A DNA stretch of 64,000 nt from positions 28,467,598-28,531,597 of the forward strand of contig CM065297.1 of NCBI GenBank assembly GCA_032871835.1, in the 5' to 3' direction. The notes below the pieces were generated by a model. That model had not been told where the DNA came from. It saw nothing but the letters and a program-made list of their open reading frames with translations, and ran no database searches. Below are positions 21,340 to 32,614 of this stretch, piece by piece. The position numbers were made by a program, and so were the translations under genes. Position 1 is the first letter of the stretch. Every line of letters begins with the position of its first letter. The stretch is from Dipteronia dyeriana (Eukaryota > Streptophyta > Magnoliopsida > Sapindales > Sapindaceae).

Positions 21340-22574
21340 TGTTAATAGTAAAATTTGGCCAGGTCAAAGAGAAATTTTCCACTTACCCGCCACAAGTCAA
21401 AGCCCATAATCGACGTTCATGAAGCCCAGATGGACCATAAAGCTACCTCGCAAGAGCAGGGAAGGCCGACACGACTTTAAAACTATCAGAAAACAAGCTA
21501 GGCATGATCAGGATGAGCCCCCACACGAACACTAGAACCTGGGCTTCTCCAGGCCACCTATCGGGAACCTCGGTTCCTGAGATCGAGCTCCTCAACCACC
21601 CCGTAAAAGCTAGAGGGGTCTCCAAGCTCAAGAGACATTCGAGATAAGCCCGACAAGCAAAGTAGGCTTCCTTGGAGTTAAGACTTTCGGAGGACAAGCT
21701 TAACAATATTTTTATACAGAAGCCCGCCAACCTCTCTAGAAGCTTGTTGTCACTGCTGGGCATGAAAGAGGAATCACTCCTAAATTTATACTACATCGGC
21801 TACCTTATAGGAATGTCTACAAGGACACCTCAATCTCCCAAGGATCAGGGACAATCCATCATGAGCTTCTAAGAACAGAGTCGAAGCATGGATCTACCTC
21901 GCTCTATGAGACGATAGGCAGCCAGCTCGGTGACCTCCATGAAAAGCCATACCGTGATAACATACAAGATCATATCTTTAATTTTGTTTACGTATGAGTC
22001 AATAGTATGATTCCTAAAAGGAAACAAACTCATTTTCGTTAACAATATCATCATTTCCGCTATTTACTCGAGGCCAACGACTTTTAAACAAAGGATCTCA
22101 CCCGATAAGAAGGGAACAGATTAGTAGGATCATGACAGGATATCAGCGAATTCAAACCTACTTGGACCAGATATAAATAGGGCCAAGCATGACATACAAA
22201 AGATACAATCAAGAGAGGTAGAGGTAGATGAAAAACAGAGGAAGAACGACAGATAGAAGAAAAGAAATGAAGAGGGGAAGGCCTAAATTCTATGTTCAAA
22301 ACACGGCCACCTCCGTTTCCACTATTCGACAAGCACGAAGTTACCACCTTCCTAGATCCTAGAGAGACTGTGAGCATATGAGAGAGTAATCTGTATATCA
22401 AAGCAAGTAATCAATAATAAAAGCTCTCATTTGTATCCTTGCAATCCAGCCTCTCGTTTACCTCTAAAAACAGGCCAGGTATCAACGATACTGACCCCGG
22501 CCACCACTTCCGTGGTGGTGGTCTCGACTGGTGTTAGTAGGAATTTCTCATCCTGAGCAAATTTCCCGGTAACA
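21340..22574 (+). repeat. E2b 3' LTR (1235 bp)
   Basis: Begins TGTTAATAGTAAAATTTGG, ends AAATTTCCCGGTAACA. A TATAAATAGGG box lies at about 22172-22182. Near the U5 end is a strong short inverted repeat (CCACCAC..GTGGTGG, about 22500-22520). Followed by a TA microsatellite. Confidence 0.85.
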
Positions 22575-23343
22575 ATATATATATATATATATATCTAGTC
22601 TGGTCAAACGGTGCTGTTTGGCCGATCTTTCTGATCAATTTTGTATACCATAGAGAAATTATATTATTAAACTAATCAATTTGGCTTCAAGAATGATGGT
22701 CTTAAGAATGATTCAAGTATCTTATTAAACTGATCATCTTTAGACTAATCAAGTGTCTTATTAAACTGGCCAGCTTTGCTTCAAAAATGATCAAGTATCT
22801 TATTAACTGATCATCTTTAAACTGATCAAGTGTCTTATTAAACTGATCAGTTTTGCTTTATGAATGATCATGTATCTTATTAAACCGATCTTTAAACTGA
22901 TCAAGTATCTTATTAAACTGATCATTTTTTACCCAAGTGTTACATCGAGGCTCACAATGATCACACACCCAGGTCCCTGCACAAGTCACCAAGGACGTCT
23001 CACTGTTTTGTCTGTTACAGGGGTTTGCCGAATCGTTGGGGTAGTGTATACCAACCAACATAGTTGTGCATCTTGCTAGGGTTTTTCCCCGACAGTGCCC
23101 CGAGCAGTTTTCCAGGTAACCTGGTGCCTCAGGTTTGCCTTTTTTAGCCAGTAGGTGTATTTTCAACTAATCGACTCGGCGGGCTTGCTACTTTAGCTTC
23201 TCAACCCCTTTCGGACACTTTCCATCCGCCCTTCAAGGTTTTACGGCGCCTGAGTTCTTATTGACATGTTCTTATTATCATGTCATTATCATATGTTCTT
23301 ATTATCATATGATTCTTATTTCATATGTTCTTATTATCATATG
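22575..23343 (-). mobile_element. E6 remnant: 3' region of an E1-like element
   Basis: TATCTTATTAAAC tandem units at about 22655-22920 (six or seven copies, about 40 bp apart) are followed by a block collinear with E1 1690-2030 (GAGGCTCAC, AAGGACGTCTC, GGGTTTGCCGAATC, TTCTTATTATCATATG). Same orientation as E1. No pol follows; homology ends at about 23343. Probably part of the same element as the LTR at 11320-12154, separated by E2. Confidence 0.7.
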
Positions 23344-23695
23344 CTAACATTTTTTGGATGCCTTTGTTGGTGAAGATTTTGGCCCATTTGGCTTTTTTGT
23401 TGTGTAGCTGTGGACAGTCATCTTCGAGTTTATTGTACTTGCGAAGATTTCTTCTCTTTTTGTCTTCCCCCAGTTTTTGTAGTGTTGGTCTCTCATAGAC
23501 TATGTTTTTTTTTACTATAGACGCTAAACGCTTGTTGAGGAGCTTCTGTCTATACACCGAGATAAAACTCTTTTTGTACGTATTAAGACTAAGCTCAATT
23601 TCTGTACTAAAATTTTCATCATCTCTGTTAAACATGTGAGTAACATTTGCACAACTATATACTTTAATAATGTCGAACAAATATAGTTGGATCAA
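23321..23695 (-). other. Unrecognised open frame, 124 codons
   Basis: A Lys/Asn-rich frame (KKAKWAKIFTNKGIQKML, VKKNIVYERPTLQKLGED). I do not recognise a family. Surrounding sequence is AT-rich and no second copy occurs in the window. It overlaps the end of the E6 remnant. It could be a fragment of an unidentified element, a host exon or chance. Confidence 0.2.
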
Positions 23696-25027
23696 TGCAT
23701 GTTATTAGTGACGACCGTTGTTCGGGATACTGTACCCATGAATTCTTCATGAATGGTGTTTTGTATAAAAACCACACGGTATGCATTTTGTGTGTAAGAT
23801 CTATTATGTAATAAATAATCGTACTATGACAGCATATGCATGCATGGTCTAATATTAGGAGAAACATGCAAAAGCTATATGCGTTGCATACTATGTTGAA
23901 AGCATAATCAGAAATCTCAATAAATAAGGGTGAAGAAAGTGTTTCATAATCCTTTACCTCATCGTTATCGTTATTCGACCGTGTAGTCTAGAGTATTCTG
24001 ACGCATCTGCTAGACATCAAATAATTAGATAATAAACTAGATTATGCCTTTAACTGTGTTGGTGGGTGTTTTTATCTTTGATGTAGAGTTGTGATGCTCT
24101 GAATATCGTCAAACATTCCATAAAAACCTTCCGCGAATTGCAACAATCCATCTAATTCCTTTTTTTTCTTTTATTTTTTGGCAATGAATGATGGTCGTGA
24201 GCAATCTTTTAATCAAAACACCAAGACTTTATTAGTCTGCTGCTATTCAAATTTCTGCATGTGTTGAGAGGTTGTGATTGATCATAGACTTTTGTCTTAT
24301 ACTCTTCCATTCTAGTTCATGTTTTTTTTTTAAATATATACATCAGCTGATGGAGATATGATTTTGCTACAACTGCTTTGCAACTGCGATCTTTTTTTTT
24401 TCTTACGTCATCTACTCATTTGTTGTATATGCTATCCCCTAGCCCCCCAGTAGTTGTTGAAGTAGTTTTATTCGAGTAGAGTTCTTTTAACATCGTGCCC
24501 TTTTTTTAGATGCTTTGCTAAGTAATCGGTTGGGGTATCTAATAGAGTAGTGGCTTGAAATATCTAGAATAGTTGAAAACTTCTGGTGAACCAAACAGTT
24601 GTGATGAGTTAAGTGGTTTCACCAAATTGAGTAGCTACGGTGAGCCAAATAGGATGACACTCTGATTTGACTGCTTTATTCGCCAAATGTTTATATTAGA
24701 GTTTTTTTTTTTGCCTGGATCTTCTCGTATATTTGGGTGAATCTGAGACCCATTTTAACATTTTTTAGCTTTGCTCGGATCCTTTTATCTTTGAGAGGTT
24801 CTTACTAATGCTCTGATTCTCTTTTAACCTGGTTCGACGTTGGTTGGACCTTTCTTTGAGCAGATCTTACTAACGCTCGGATCCTCTCTCAGCTTTTTAT
24901 GGATCCAACTTTGAGCAGATCTTACGAACGCTCGAATCCTCTCTCTGTAATTGATTTGGTTGGTGCCCCGACCCTTTGCTCGGGTTGATATTCGATTATT
25001 AATTTTGGCTAGAATTTTTGACAAATC
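23696..25027. other. AT-rich spacer with a short tandem repeat, no gene
   Basis: No credible coding frame. At about 24780-24950 a unit of about 70 bp containing GAGCAGATCTTACTAACGCTC repeats two to three times. Confidence 0.5.
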
Positions 25028-25032
25028 AAATC
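25028..25032. repeat. E7 target-site duplication, left copy (AAATC)
   Basis: An identical AAATC lies at 58951-58955, immediately right of the other LTR. Confidence 0.9.
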
Positions 25033-27078
25033 TGTTAACCGAAAATTCACTCTGGGTGAAGAATTACAGCTAACACCCTCGAGACCACTTTCACGGAGGT
25101 GGTGGCCGGGGTTGGTACCTTCTACCTTAGAGAGATCTTGTATGAATTTGTAGTATGGAGCGGTAGGTAGGAGAGGAGTCATCCCACTCATCGGGCTTCA
25201 CGGTAGGTAGGAGACGAGTCATTCCATCCGTCGGGCTTTGTGGTTGGTAAGAGATAAAGGGAGCTCGAGGTTCCCTTGCTGGTATAAAGGGGTTGATCTT
25301 GGTCCTGGTCCTCAGTTGGGGTTGGAGCCTGTCCTGGTACCCAGAGCCCGGTTCTAGAGCTCGATTCTTTCCTGTAGTTGGGGGCTTATCTAGCTCCAGT
25401 GTTAAAGAGCTTGATTTCTTCCATAGAGAGGATGCATGAGGGCTCATCGACTCCCTCCAAGCTGGTCTGGGTGGTTTCTCCTCATCTGGATGTGCGACTT
25501 TGGCATGTAGATGGGAGGATAAGAGCGCTAGGTCCAGCGAGGTAGGAATCTAGATTCGGTTCCCTAGATTTTCATTGTAGTTTCCCGATCTCATATAATA
25601 AGGATTAGAGAGCTAGGACTATTGAGGTTGGTACCTAGCCCGCATACATGCATGCATAATACAGTAGATAATATGAAAAACACATGTCTTTTTTAGAGAA
25701 AGGTGGACTAACCAAGGGGGAAAAAGCATCGCGAATGATCACATGCTGAAAATCCTCAAGGCAGTATCCAATGGAAGGAGGAATACCCTTCCTTATGTAT
25801 ATATCACAGATGCTTCAGGGAGCTTACAACAATGGAGAAATAATTCCACCATGGTGCTCCAGAGAGCTTACAAAAATGATCGAGTGTTAATCGATTGTTA
25901 ATCGATACCTATATATTCCTGGTAAAGGTACACGTACAATGGCGATCTAGAGAGAACTTTAAACAAAGCATGTGTCTTCTGAGATATCGGATCCTCTCTG
26001 TGAGATGAGTTTACAGGTGTATTTATACATGGTGACTACTTTGGCGTGCAAGTCCATGACTCTTGAATTGGTCTTTTTTTCCATATTGAATATGATTCTT
26101 CATTTAATGTAGTTGATCGGCTTGTAGCTAATATCTTGGAGAAGATGTGTTTGCTTCCCCTTCAGACTCTTCCTTCCTTGATAGACGGGATTTTCTGTTG
26201 TAGTTTTCCCCCAATAATTGGTCGTGGTGGGTATCTTGGAGGCAAAGGTATTTGTTTCCTCTTTGGACTCTTTTACTAATGGTGGCCATTAAAGAGTTGA
26301 ATATTCTCTTATTAATGGCGTTGATCATGTCATTAATAGGATTGACTTCCTCCATTAATATAGTTGACATCATTAATAGAGTTGAGTTGACTATCTCTAT
26401 TAATACGGTTGATTACCTCAATAAATACGGTTTGATCTCATTAATAGGGTTGACTACCTCCATTAATACGGTTTGAGCTCATTAATAGGGTTGATTACCT
26501 CCATTAATACGGTTTGACCTCATTAATGGTATCGTAAGTGTCATGAAGGTCAACCATTTCTTCCTATGCTGTTTGGAGGAGAGCTCTGGTTTTAGATGTC
26601 ACTTTGGAGAGGTACTTCATGGAGGTTACCTGAGGTGACACTTGAAATTTCTTGAGGGTGAGGTACCCTAGGTTCCAGTATACTGGCGGGGTCCCTAAGG
26701 GACCTCTCGATTGTCATGGAGCTAGATCGATCTTGCTAGTCTTCCCATGGAGCTTGTGATAACAATTCTAGGGGTGAAATATCCCATAGGGTTCCAACCT
26801 TGTAGTTGGGAGCTTGGTTTAGCTACGCCGAGCTTTAACATGGAGCTCGACTTAATTATGCAGGATTCTTGGCGGGGTTGCGGGCATTAATTGGTGAGCC
26901 TGAATGCATGCAAGGTGTTTGAGAAGGTTTGCCTCACCGTGCTTCTGCGGGGTCGTAAGGTACCTCAACCTAGAGGACCTCGATACCTCGCTACGTAGAC
27001 CCTGGATTTGGACCCCTGCTTGAAGGCTGAAAGGTGGAAAATTCTTCTTTGGTCCCTAGCTAAATTTTGCTATTGACA
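25033..27078 (-). repeat. E7 3' LTR (2046 bp)
   Basis: Plus strand starts TGTTAACCGAAAATTCAC and ends TTTTGCTATTGACA. It shares the CTAACACCCTCGAGACCAC block with the E2 and E3 LTRs. A minus-strand TATAAATA lies at about 26019-26028. A tandem repeat based on CTCCATTAATACGGTTTGA (about 44-48 bp) spans 26284-26530 and has one more unit than the right LTR. A reverse-complement polypurine tract lies at 27079-27092. Confidence 0.9.
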
Positions 27079-27092
27079 GAAGTCCCCTCTTA

Positions 27093-27590
27093 TTTGAACA
27101 CAGGTATGTAGTTGGGGTTAGAGTCAGAATCTTGTACTACATGAAGAATTTTGCTTGTCACTTCCTACTTGTAACCAGAATCTCTCACAGTGTTTGGCTT
27201 AGCGAACCGGGGTACTAGTCATTCCTGTTTTAGGAGTCTTGGTACATTTGGCAAAGAAGATCCTAGTAGGCAACTAAGGCCACTTTCTCACCAGGTCTTT
27301 ATTCATAGGTGAAACATCGGTGCATTCCGCGTACCCGCATAATAAATGAGCGATGGCGGACCATAGAAGGGATATTCCCTTTATAGAATTTTCGATGCTC
27401 TAGTCAATGTAAAATTTGGTAAGTGAGAAAGGTCACAAACCGTATTGCTCGAGCATGTTGGATGAAGCTCTAGTGGCCAATCTGAGAGCCTACAAATTCT
27501 GTTCCTAGAATTGGTAGGCAACAATGCCACCCACACCTTTCCTGATGGGGTTGGCCCGGCTATGGCAACATGATGACCTTTTGGTTTTTT
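27093..27590. other. E7 internal, noncoding
   Basis: Lies between the polypurine tract and the 99-bp array. No coding frame or repeat recognised. Confidence 0.4.
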
Positions 27591-28760
27591 AGGTCTCGTG
27601 ATCTAGCTGGCAACTGTGCTCTTACGCTCAGATCCTTCTTGGCGGAGGTAGCCTAACAAAAGCATCATGAGTTCTATCTAGCTATTTCCTGGTCTCGAGG
27701 TGATCAATGTCGAAATACCATGGCGTTCCTTATGAAGGGATTAATCCGGTCCAGGGCATCAGGAGGGCTATGTAGCTATATTCTGGTATTTTGATATGGA
27801 TGGCAACAATTCATTTACATTCGGATCCTTCTTGGGGGTGGTCACCCGACAAAGGCATCTGGAGCGCTATCTAGCTAAATCCTGGTATTGAGATCTGGAT
27901 GGAAACAATGCTCTTACACTCAGACCCTTTTTGGAGGTTGTAGCCCGACCAAGGCATCAGGAGCGCAATCTAGCTATTTTCTGGTCTCGAGATCTGGATG
28001 GCAACTATGCTCTTACACTCAGATTCTTCTTGGGGGTCGTAGCCCGGCCAAGGCATCAGGTGCGCAATCTAGCTATTTCTTGGTCTCGAGATATGGATGG
28101 CAACTGTGCTCTTACATTTATATTCTTCTTGAAGGTCGTAGCCCGACCAAGGAATTCGGAGCACTATCTAGCTATATCCTGGTATTTTGATCCTGATGGT
28201 AACTATGCTCTTACAATCAGACCCTTCTTGGGGGTCGTAGCCCGACCAAGGCATCATGAGCACTATCTAGCTATTTTATGGTCTCGAGATCTGGATGACA
28301 ACTATGTTCTTACACTCATATTCTTCTTGGGGGTCATAGCCCGACAAAGGCATCAGAAGCGCTATCTAGCTATATCCTGGTATTTGATCCGGATGACAAC
28401 TATGCACATACAATCGGATCCTTCTTGGGTAAGGTCACCCGACCAAGGCATCAGGAGTGCTATCTAGCTATTTCTTGGTCGATCTGGATGGCAACTATGC
28501 TCTTACACTCGGATTCTTCTTGAAGGTCATAGCCAGATCAAGGCATCAGGAGCACTATCTAGCTATATCCTGGATTTTTGATTCGGATGGCAACTATGCA
28601 CTTACAATCGGATCCTTCTTCGGGAAGGTCACCCGACCAAGGCATCATGGGTGATGATGGGGCTTCCCTGATCAATCTCTGGTCTCGAAATCTGGATGGC
28701 AACTATGCACTTACACTCAGACCGTTCTTGGCGCGGGGTGACGCTCGGCCGGTGCATCGG
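27590..28760. repeat. 99-bp tandem array in E7 (about 11-12 units)
   Basis: The same unit as in E2a and E3 (GATCTGGATGGCAACTATG, TAGCCCGACCAAGGCATC, TATCTAGCTA). Units near 98-102 bp keep a frame open across 27931-28467 and produce a 33-residue peptide repeat, which I read as a by-product of unit length. Confidence 0.9.
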
Positions 28761-29360
28761 AGGTAGTGAGGGGGCTTCCCTGACCAGTCATTGGTCTTGA
28801 GGAGATCACTATCGAAATACTATGGCGATCCTTCTGGAGGGAGTAATATAGTCCAGGGCATTAGTAAGGCCATCTAGCTCTCCTAGTCAAGGCGATCACA
28901 TGAGATCTATTACGGATACCGAAATCGAAGAAGATACAAACTCATGCCGAGCCGATACAAAGTTGTATCAATGTATGGTGGTATCGGTTGATAACCAGTC
29001 TCACTCTAGGAGTTTTTTCATGAGTAGAATCTCTTGTGATGATTTGCATTATGAATGTAGATAGTAGAATGGCTCTCCGTAAAAGATGCTTTTTATTGCG
29101 AACTTGGGGAAATGGTCTCACGCTGGGGTCATCGCCCCTCTCACTGGAGTACTGAGAAAATATTGAGCTTCTAGTCCCTAAGTGGTGTAACCTGTTTGGA
29201 AATCCGCTTGGGGTAGATGAGAGTTTTTAACAATTGTAATGGAGCTCGAGACCCCACTTTGAACGAATCAGGACCTTTGGGTGCTCCCCGAACGGATCGA
29301 GACCTCGATGGCTCACTAGGGCACTAGAAAGCCCAGTACAAATGGAGAGGAGCCATCAGT

Positions 29361-30690
29361 ATGATAATCTTTGAGAGCAAACTGGTGTTTGCTAAGGTCG
29401 AGCTCGTGCAACCCAAGAAAGATGGTTACTTCTTCACAACTTTGCAGATAGAGCTGGCTCTACTTCCCCCCTTTGACTTAAGAGTCATTGATGGACGGAA
29501 AAGGGAGGGGATTAAGAAGAAGGCAGCTGAGATGGTTGTGTATGATCCCATCGTAGCTGGTAAGTCTTGGGTTGCTGAAGCAAACCCGGGCTTAAAATCC
29601 CATGGTGCAGTAGATGATCAATCCGAAGAGGGAGATTCTCCCTTAAGTAAAGGTCACAGCTGAGGTGGTTGTTTATATGGAAGGTGAGCCCCGGTTGATC
29701 CAGAAGTAGATGTTTCGGATGGAGAAAACTTCTCTATCAGAGGACGTCAAACCAAAAGGAGGAGGAGCTGACCTTGGTAGTGAGGGGCGTAGTTGTTCTA
29801 AATGAAGACATGACCAGAATTGAGGTAACCATGGCTAATGTGCAGGTAACCCGGGAGTGGGTCCAACATGCATATGATATGGAGAGACTCGGGTCCATGT
29901 GTCTTGCCATGCAAGGATTGCTCCGAAGGAGGAAGTAAACTCTTGAGGGAGTGGTTTAGACTCTACATGGCAGCGTGGCTACCTTGGAAGCCAATGTGAG
30001 TGCTTCATTTGCTGAAGGACACTTCTGTGTTGCTTGCTAGGCAACTCGAGCTCTTCTTCCCATTGACCAGATCATCATTGGAGGATGGATACCTTGAGTA
30101 GATCATAGAGAAAGCTGGGAGTTACCTGGGTCCTTTCCGACTGAAGCCGGACCTTATTGAGATGATGGATGCGCAGATTATGAGGAGGACTTGGTTCCCA
30201 TTTCTGCTTTCATGTCAAGTCGTGTTGGGGTAGGAATTACCTTGATGTCCTCTGCTGCTGTAGATGCATGGGGGATCCAAGCCCGCCTACCTCTCTATCA
30301 GAATCATCCAAAGTAAAGGTCCAGTTTGATCTTTCTAGGGAAATGGTGGTCCGAACTGGTCTGGCAGATGTGGGTTGCTACAGAGGTTATGGATGTAGGT
30401 GAAGCTTCAAACCTACGTATTTATCCGTCTGAATTTGTTAAGGAGGTAAGGATCTAGATCGCCCTTACCCAGGAAGGGGAGCTCCATACTGAAGCCATAA
30501 TGATGGAAAAGGTCCCGATCAATCCAGGTGAAGAGGTAAGGGACCGAGTTGATTCAGGCTAACAAAACTAAAGTGGTAGAGCTAGCTACGAGGTAGGAGT
30601 GCTAGGGGATGGTGGTTCTTCCTCTACCCAAGCAGTAGGAATAGGGAGGAAGTAGTTGCCAATGTCGATGAAACTAACCTGGGATGTGGA
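29361..30690 (+). pseudogene. E7 aORF relic
   Basis: The open frame 29361-29663 matches the aORF C-terminal half: DGYFFTTLQIELALLPPFDL corresponds to EGYFYASYKVAKALPPPFDL of E2a, followed by an acidic tail. Downstream to about 30690 more aORF-like pieces appear out of frame, e.g. a coiled-coil-like segment around 29800-29930 and an acidic stretch at 30350-30660. No N-terminal domain is seen. Unlike E2 and E3, it lies on the pol side of the 99-bp array, so the order is rearranged. Confidence 0.5.
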
Positions 30691-30699
30691 TCAGGTCAA

Positions 30700-31320
30700 C
30701 AGTGGCTCACTAATGCAATGAACGGTCCAATACAAATGGAGAGGAGCCACCAGCCTGGTACTACATATGAGTAAGCTCCGGGCCTTGCAGCAATGCTGCT
30801 ATTATTCTAAAGGCTTACTCAGTCACGTAGGAGGCCTTACCAATTGTGAAAAACCTCTGGGCTCTTCTCAAATGAACTAGGACTCCGATGACTTGCTAGG
30901 GCGTTTAATGGCCCAATACAAATAGAGAGGAGCCACCGGCCTGATATTACATATAAGGAAGCTCTAGGCCTTGCAGCAATGCTGCTATTACTCTAGAGTC
31001 TTACTTAGTCACGTAGGAGGCCTTACCGATTGTGGGAAACCTCTGGGCTTATCTCGAATAAACCAGGACTCTAATGACTTGCTAGGGCGTTGAATGGCTT
31101 GATACAAATGAAGAGGAACCATTGACCTAGTACTAGATTCAAAAAGGCTCTAGGACTTACAGCGGTGCTGCTGCTGCTCTAGAGGCTTGCTCAGGCACGT
31201 AGGAGGCTTTACTGAATATGGGAAGCCTCCGGGCTCATCTCGAATGAATCAGGACTCCAGTGGCTTGCTAGGGCATTGAATGACCCTATATGAATGGAGC
31301 AGAGCCACCAGTATGATGCT
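30700..31320. repeat. E7 second tandem array, part 1 (about 185-bp units)
   Basis: The core GAGAGGAGCCACCAGCCTGG recurs at about 30740, 30925, 31109 and 31297, each with TTGCAGC.ATGCTGCTATT and TTGCTAGGGCGTTGAATGG blocks. A lone unit edge also lies at about 29290-29350. Confidence 0.8.
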
Positions 31321-31985
31321 CTTTAGGAGCAGGTTGATGCTGCTAAAGTCAAGCTTGAGTAGACCAAGGGGATGATGATCAAGATAATGAGGGGAGCGAT
31401 CATCCTGAGCAAAGTCATGACCAGATCTAAGGCAATCACATATAAGATGCAGGTAGACAGAGAGCGGCTGCAGTATGCATATGATATGGAAAGACTCGAA
31501 TCCATGCATTATGTCGTGTAAGGACCGCTCTGAAAGAGATCATGGAGAAAGCTATGAGTTTATTAGGTCCACTATCACTGAAACTGGTCCATCTCGAGCC
31601 ACAAAGTGCACTGCTGAAGAGGAGGACATGGTGCCCATCTCCACATTCATGCCAGATCGTACTAGTAAAACCTATCACAAAGTTCCCTACTACAAGGTAG
31701 GGATGCATGAGGGGCTTCAAGTCTGCCTACCTCTCTATCTGAATCTGTCAAAGTAGAGGTCCAGATTGGTGTTACTAAGGTAGGAGAGGTAAGAGAGGTA
31801 GGAGAGATCTCGATTGATCTAACTGAGGAGATGCAGGTCAAGGCTGATTAAAGTTGATCCAACCAAGGTGGTGGAAGCTGGCTCCTAAGTAGCAGTGTTA
31901 AGGGATGATGACCCATCTTTCAACCAAGCAATGAGACTAAGGAGGAAAGAGCTGTTATTGTTGAGGAGACTAACCAGAGAGGTAG
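31320..31985 (+). pseudogene. E7 second aORF-like segment, inside the repeat array
   Basis: A coiled-coil-like stretch (GCATATGATATGGAAAGACT, 31475-31494) repeats the one at 29872-29891, followed by an acidic region. This suggests the aORF relic was duplicated with part of the array. Broken by stops. Confidence 0.45.
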
Positions 31986-32614
31986 ATCGGGACTAAGGTA
32001 ACTCGCTAGGGCGATGAATGGCCCCATACAAGTGGAGAGGTGCCACCAACCTAGTAACTGTCCAGAGACATGCTTGAGATCCTAGAAGTTTCCCACATAT
32101 GAGAGAAGGCTTTTGACCCCTCCGGAATGAGTATGAACCATGGTGACTCACTAAAGCATTGGAACGTCCAATATAAATGGAGAGGGGCAACCTGTCTGGT
32201 ACCGGTCCAGAGGCATACTTGGGATCCAAGGAGGCCCTAGCAACTGGGAGAAGGCTCTGGACCATACTGGAATGAAACAGGAGCTCATCGGCTCACTAAG
32301 GCATTGACCTGCCTTGTATAAGAAGTGAGAAGCCACTGGGCCTTGCAGCGGAGCTGCTACTTAGGCATGTAGGTGGCCTTACCAAATATGGGAAGCTTCT
32401 AGGAACTCCTCGACCGGATTGGGCTTCAGTGACTTGCTAAGGTGGTGAATGACCCGGTAAACATGGAGTGAAGCCAACAATCTTTTAGAGTTGCCACTGC
32501 TCTAGAAGCTTGCTTAGGCATGTAGGTGGCCTTACCAAACATGGGAAGCTTCTGAGAACTCCTCGATCGGATCTGGCTTCAGTGGCTTGCTAGGGAGGTG
32601 AATGGCCATGTAAA
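31986..32614. repeat. E7 second tandem array, part 2 (about 145-bp units), left of E4
   Basis: Units at about 32035, 32180, 32325 and 32467. The array stops at 32614 because E4 inserted; it resumes at 55986. Confidence 0.8.
32610..32614. repeat. E4 target-site duplication, left copy (GTAAA)
   Basis: The partner ATAAA is at 55981-55985. A sister repeat unit at 32456-32460 reads GTAAAC, supporting GTAAA as the original target. Confidence 0.75.

Larger units (their letters stand above)
12155..22574. repeat. Giant inverted repeat formed by E2a and E2b
   Basis: The left arm (about 12155-16680) and right arm (about 17935-22574) are homologous in inverted orientation: LTR, leader, aORF and its 3' UTR. 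A spacer of about 1.25 kb holds the 99-bp array and the integrase fragment. Outer flanks are GCTAT and ATATA and do not match as a TSD, so this is not one clean insertion. Confidence 0.8.
17935..22574 (+). mobile_element. E2b: truncated Tat element, plus strand (3' part)
   Basis: Contains the 3' portion only: aORF on the minus strand, polypurine tract, and 3' LTR at the right end. It starts at 17935 within the aORF downstream region; the 99-bp array, all of pol and gag, and the 5' LTR are missing. Confidence 0.8.

Noticed and set aside
27931..28467. 178-codon frame of 33-residue repeats as a real repeat protein
   Set aside because: It follows automatically from a unit length divisible by three; parallel frames are also open nearby and the arrays in E2a and E3 show no start or conserved termini.
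27590..28760. Regular 99-bp repeats could look like a CRISPR array
   Set aside because: The whole unit is repeated with no unique spacers, and the context is a plant retrotransposon.
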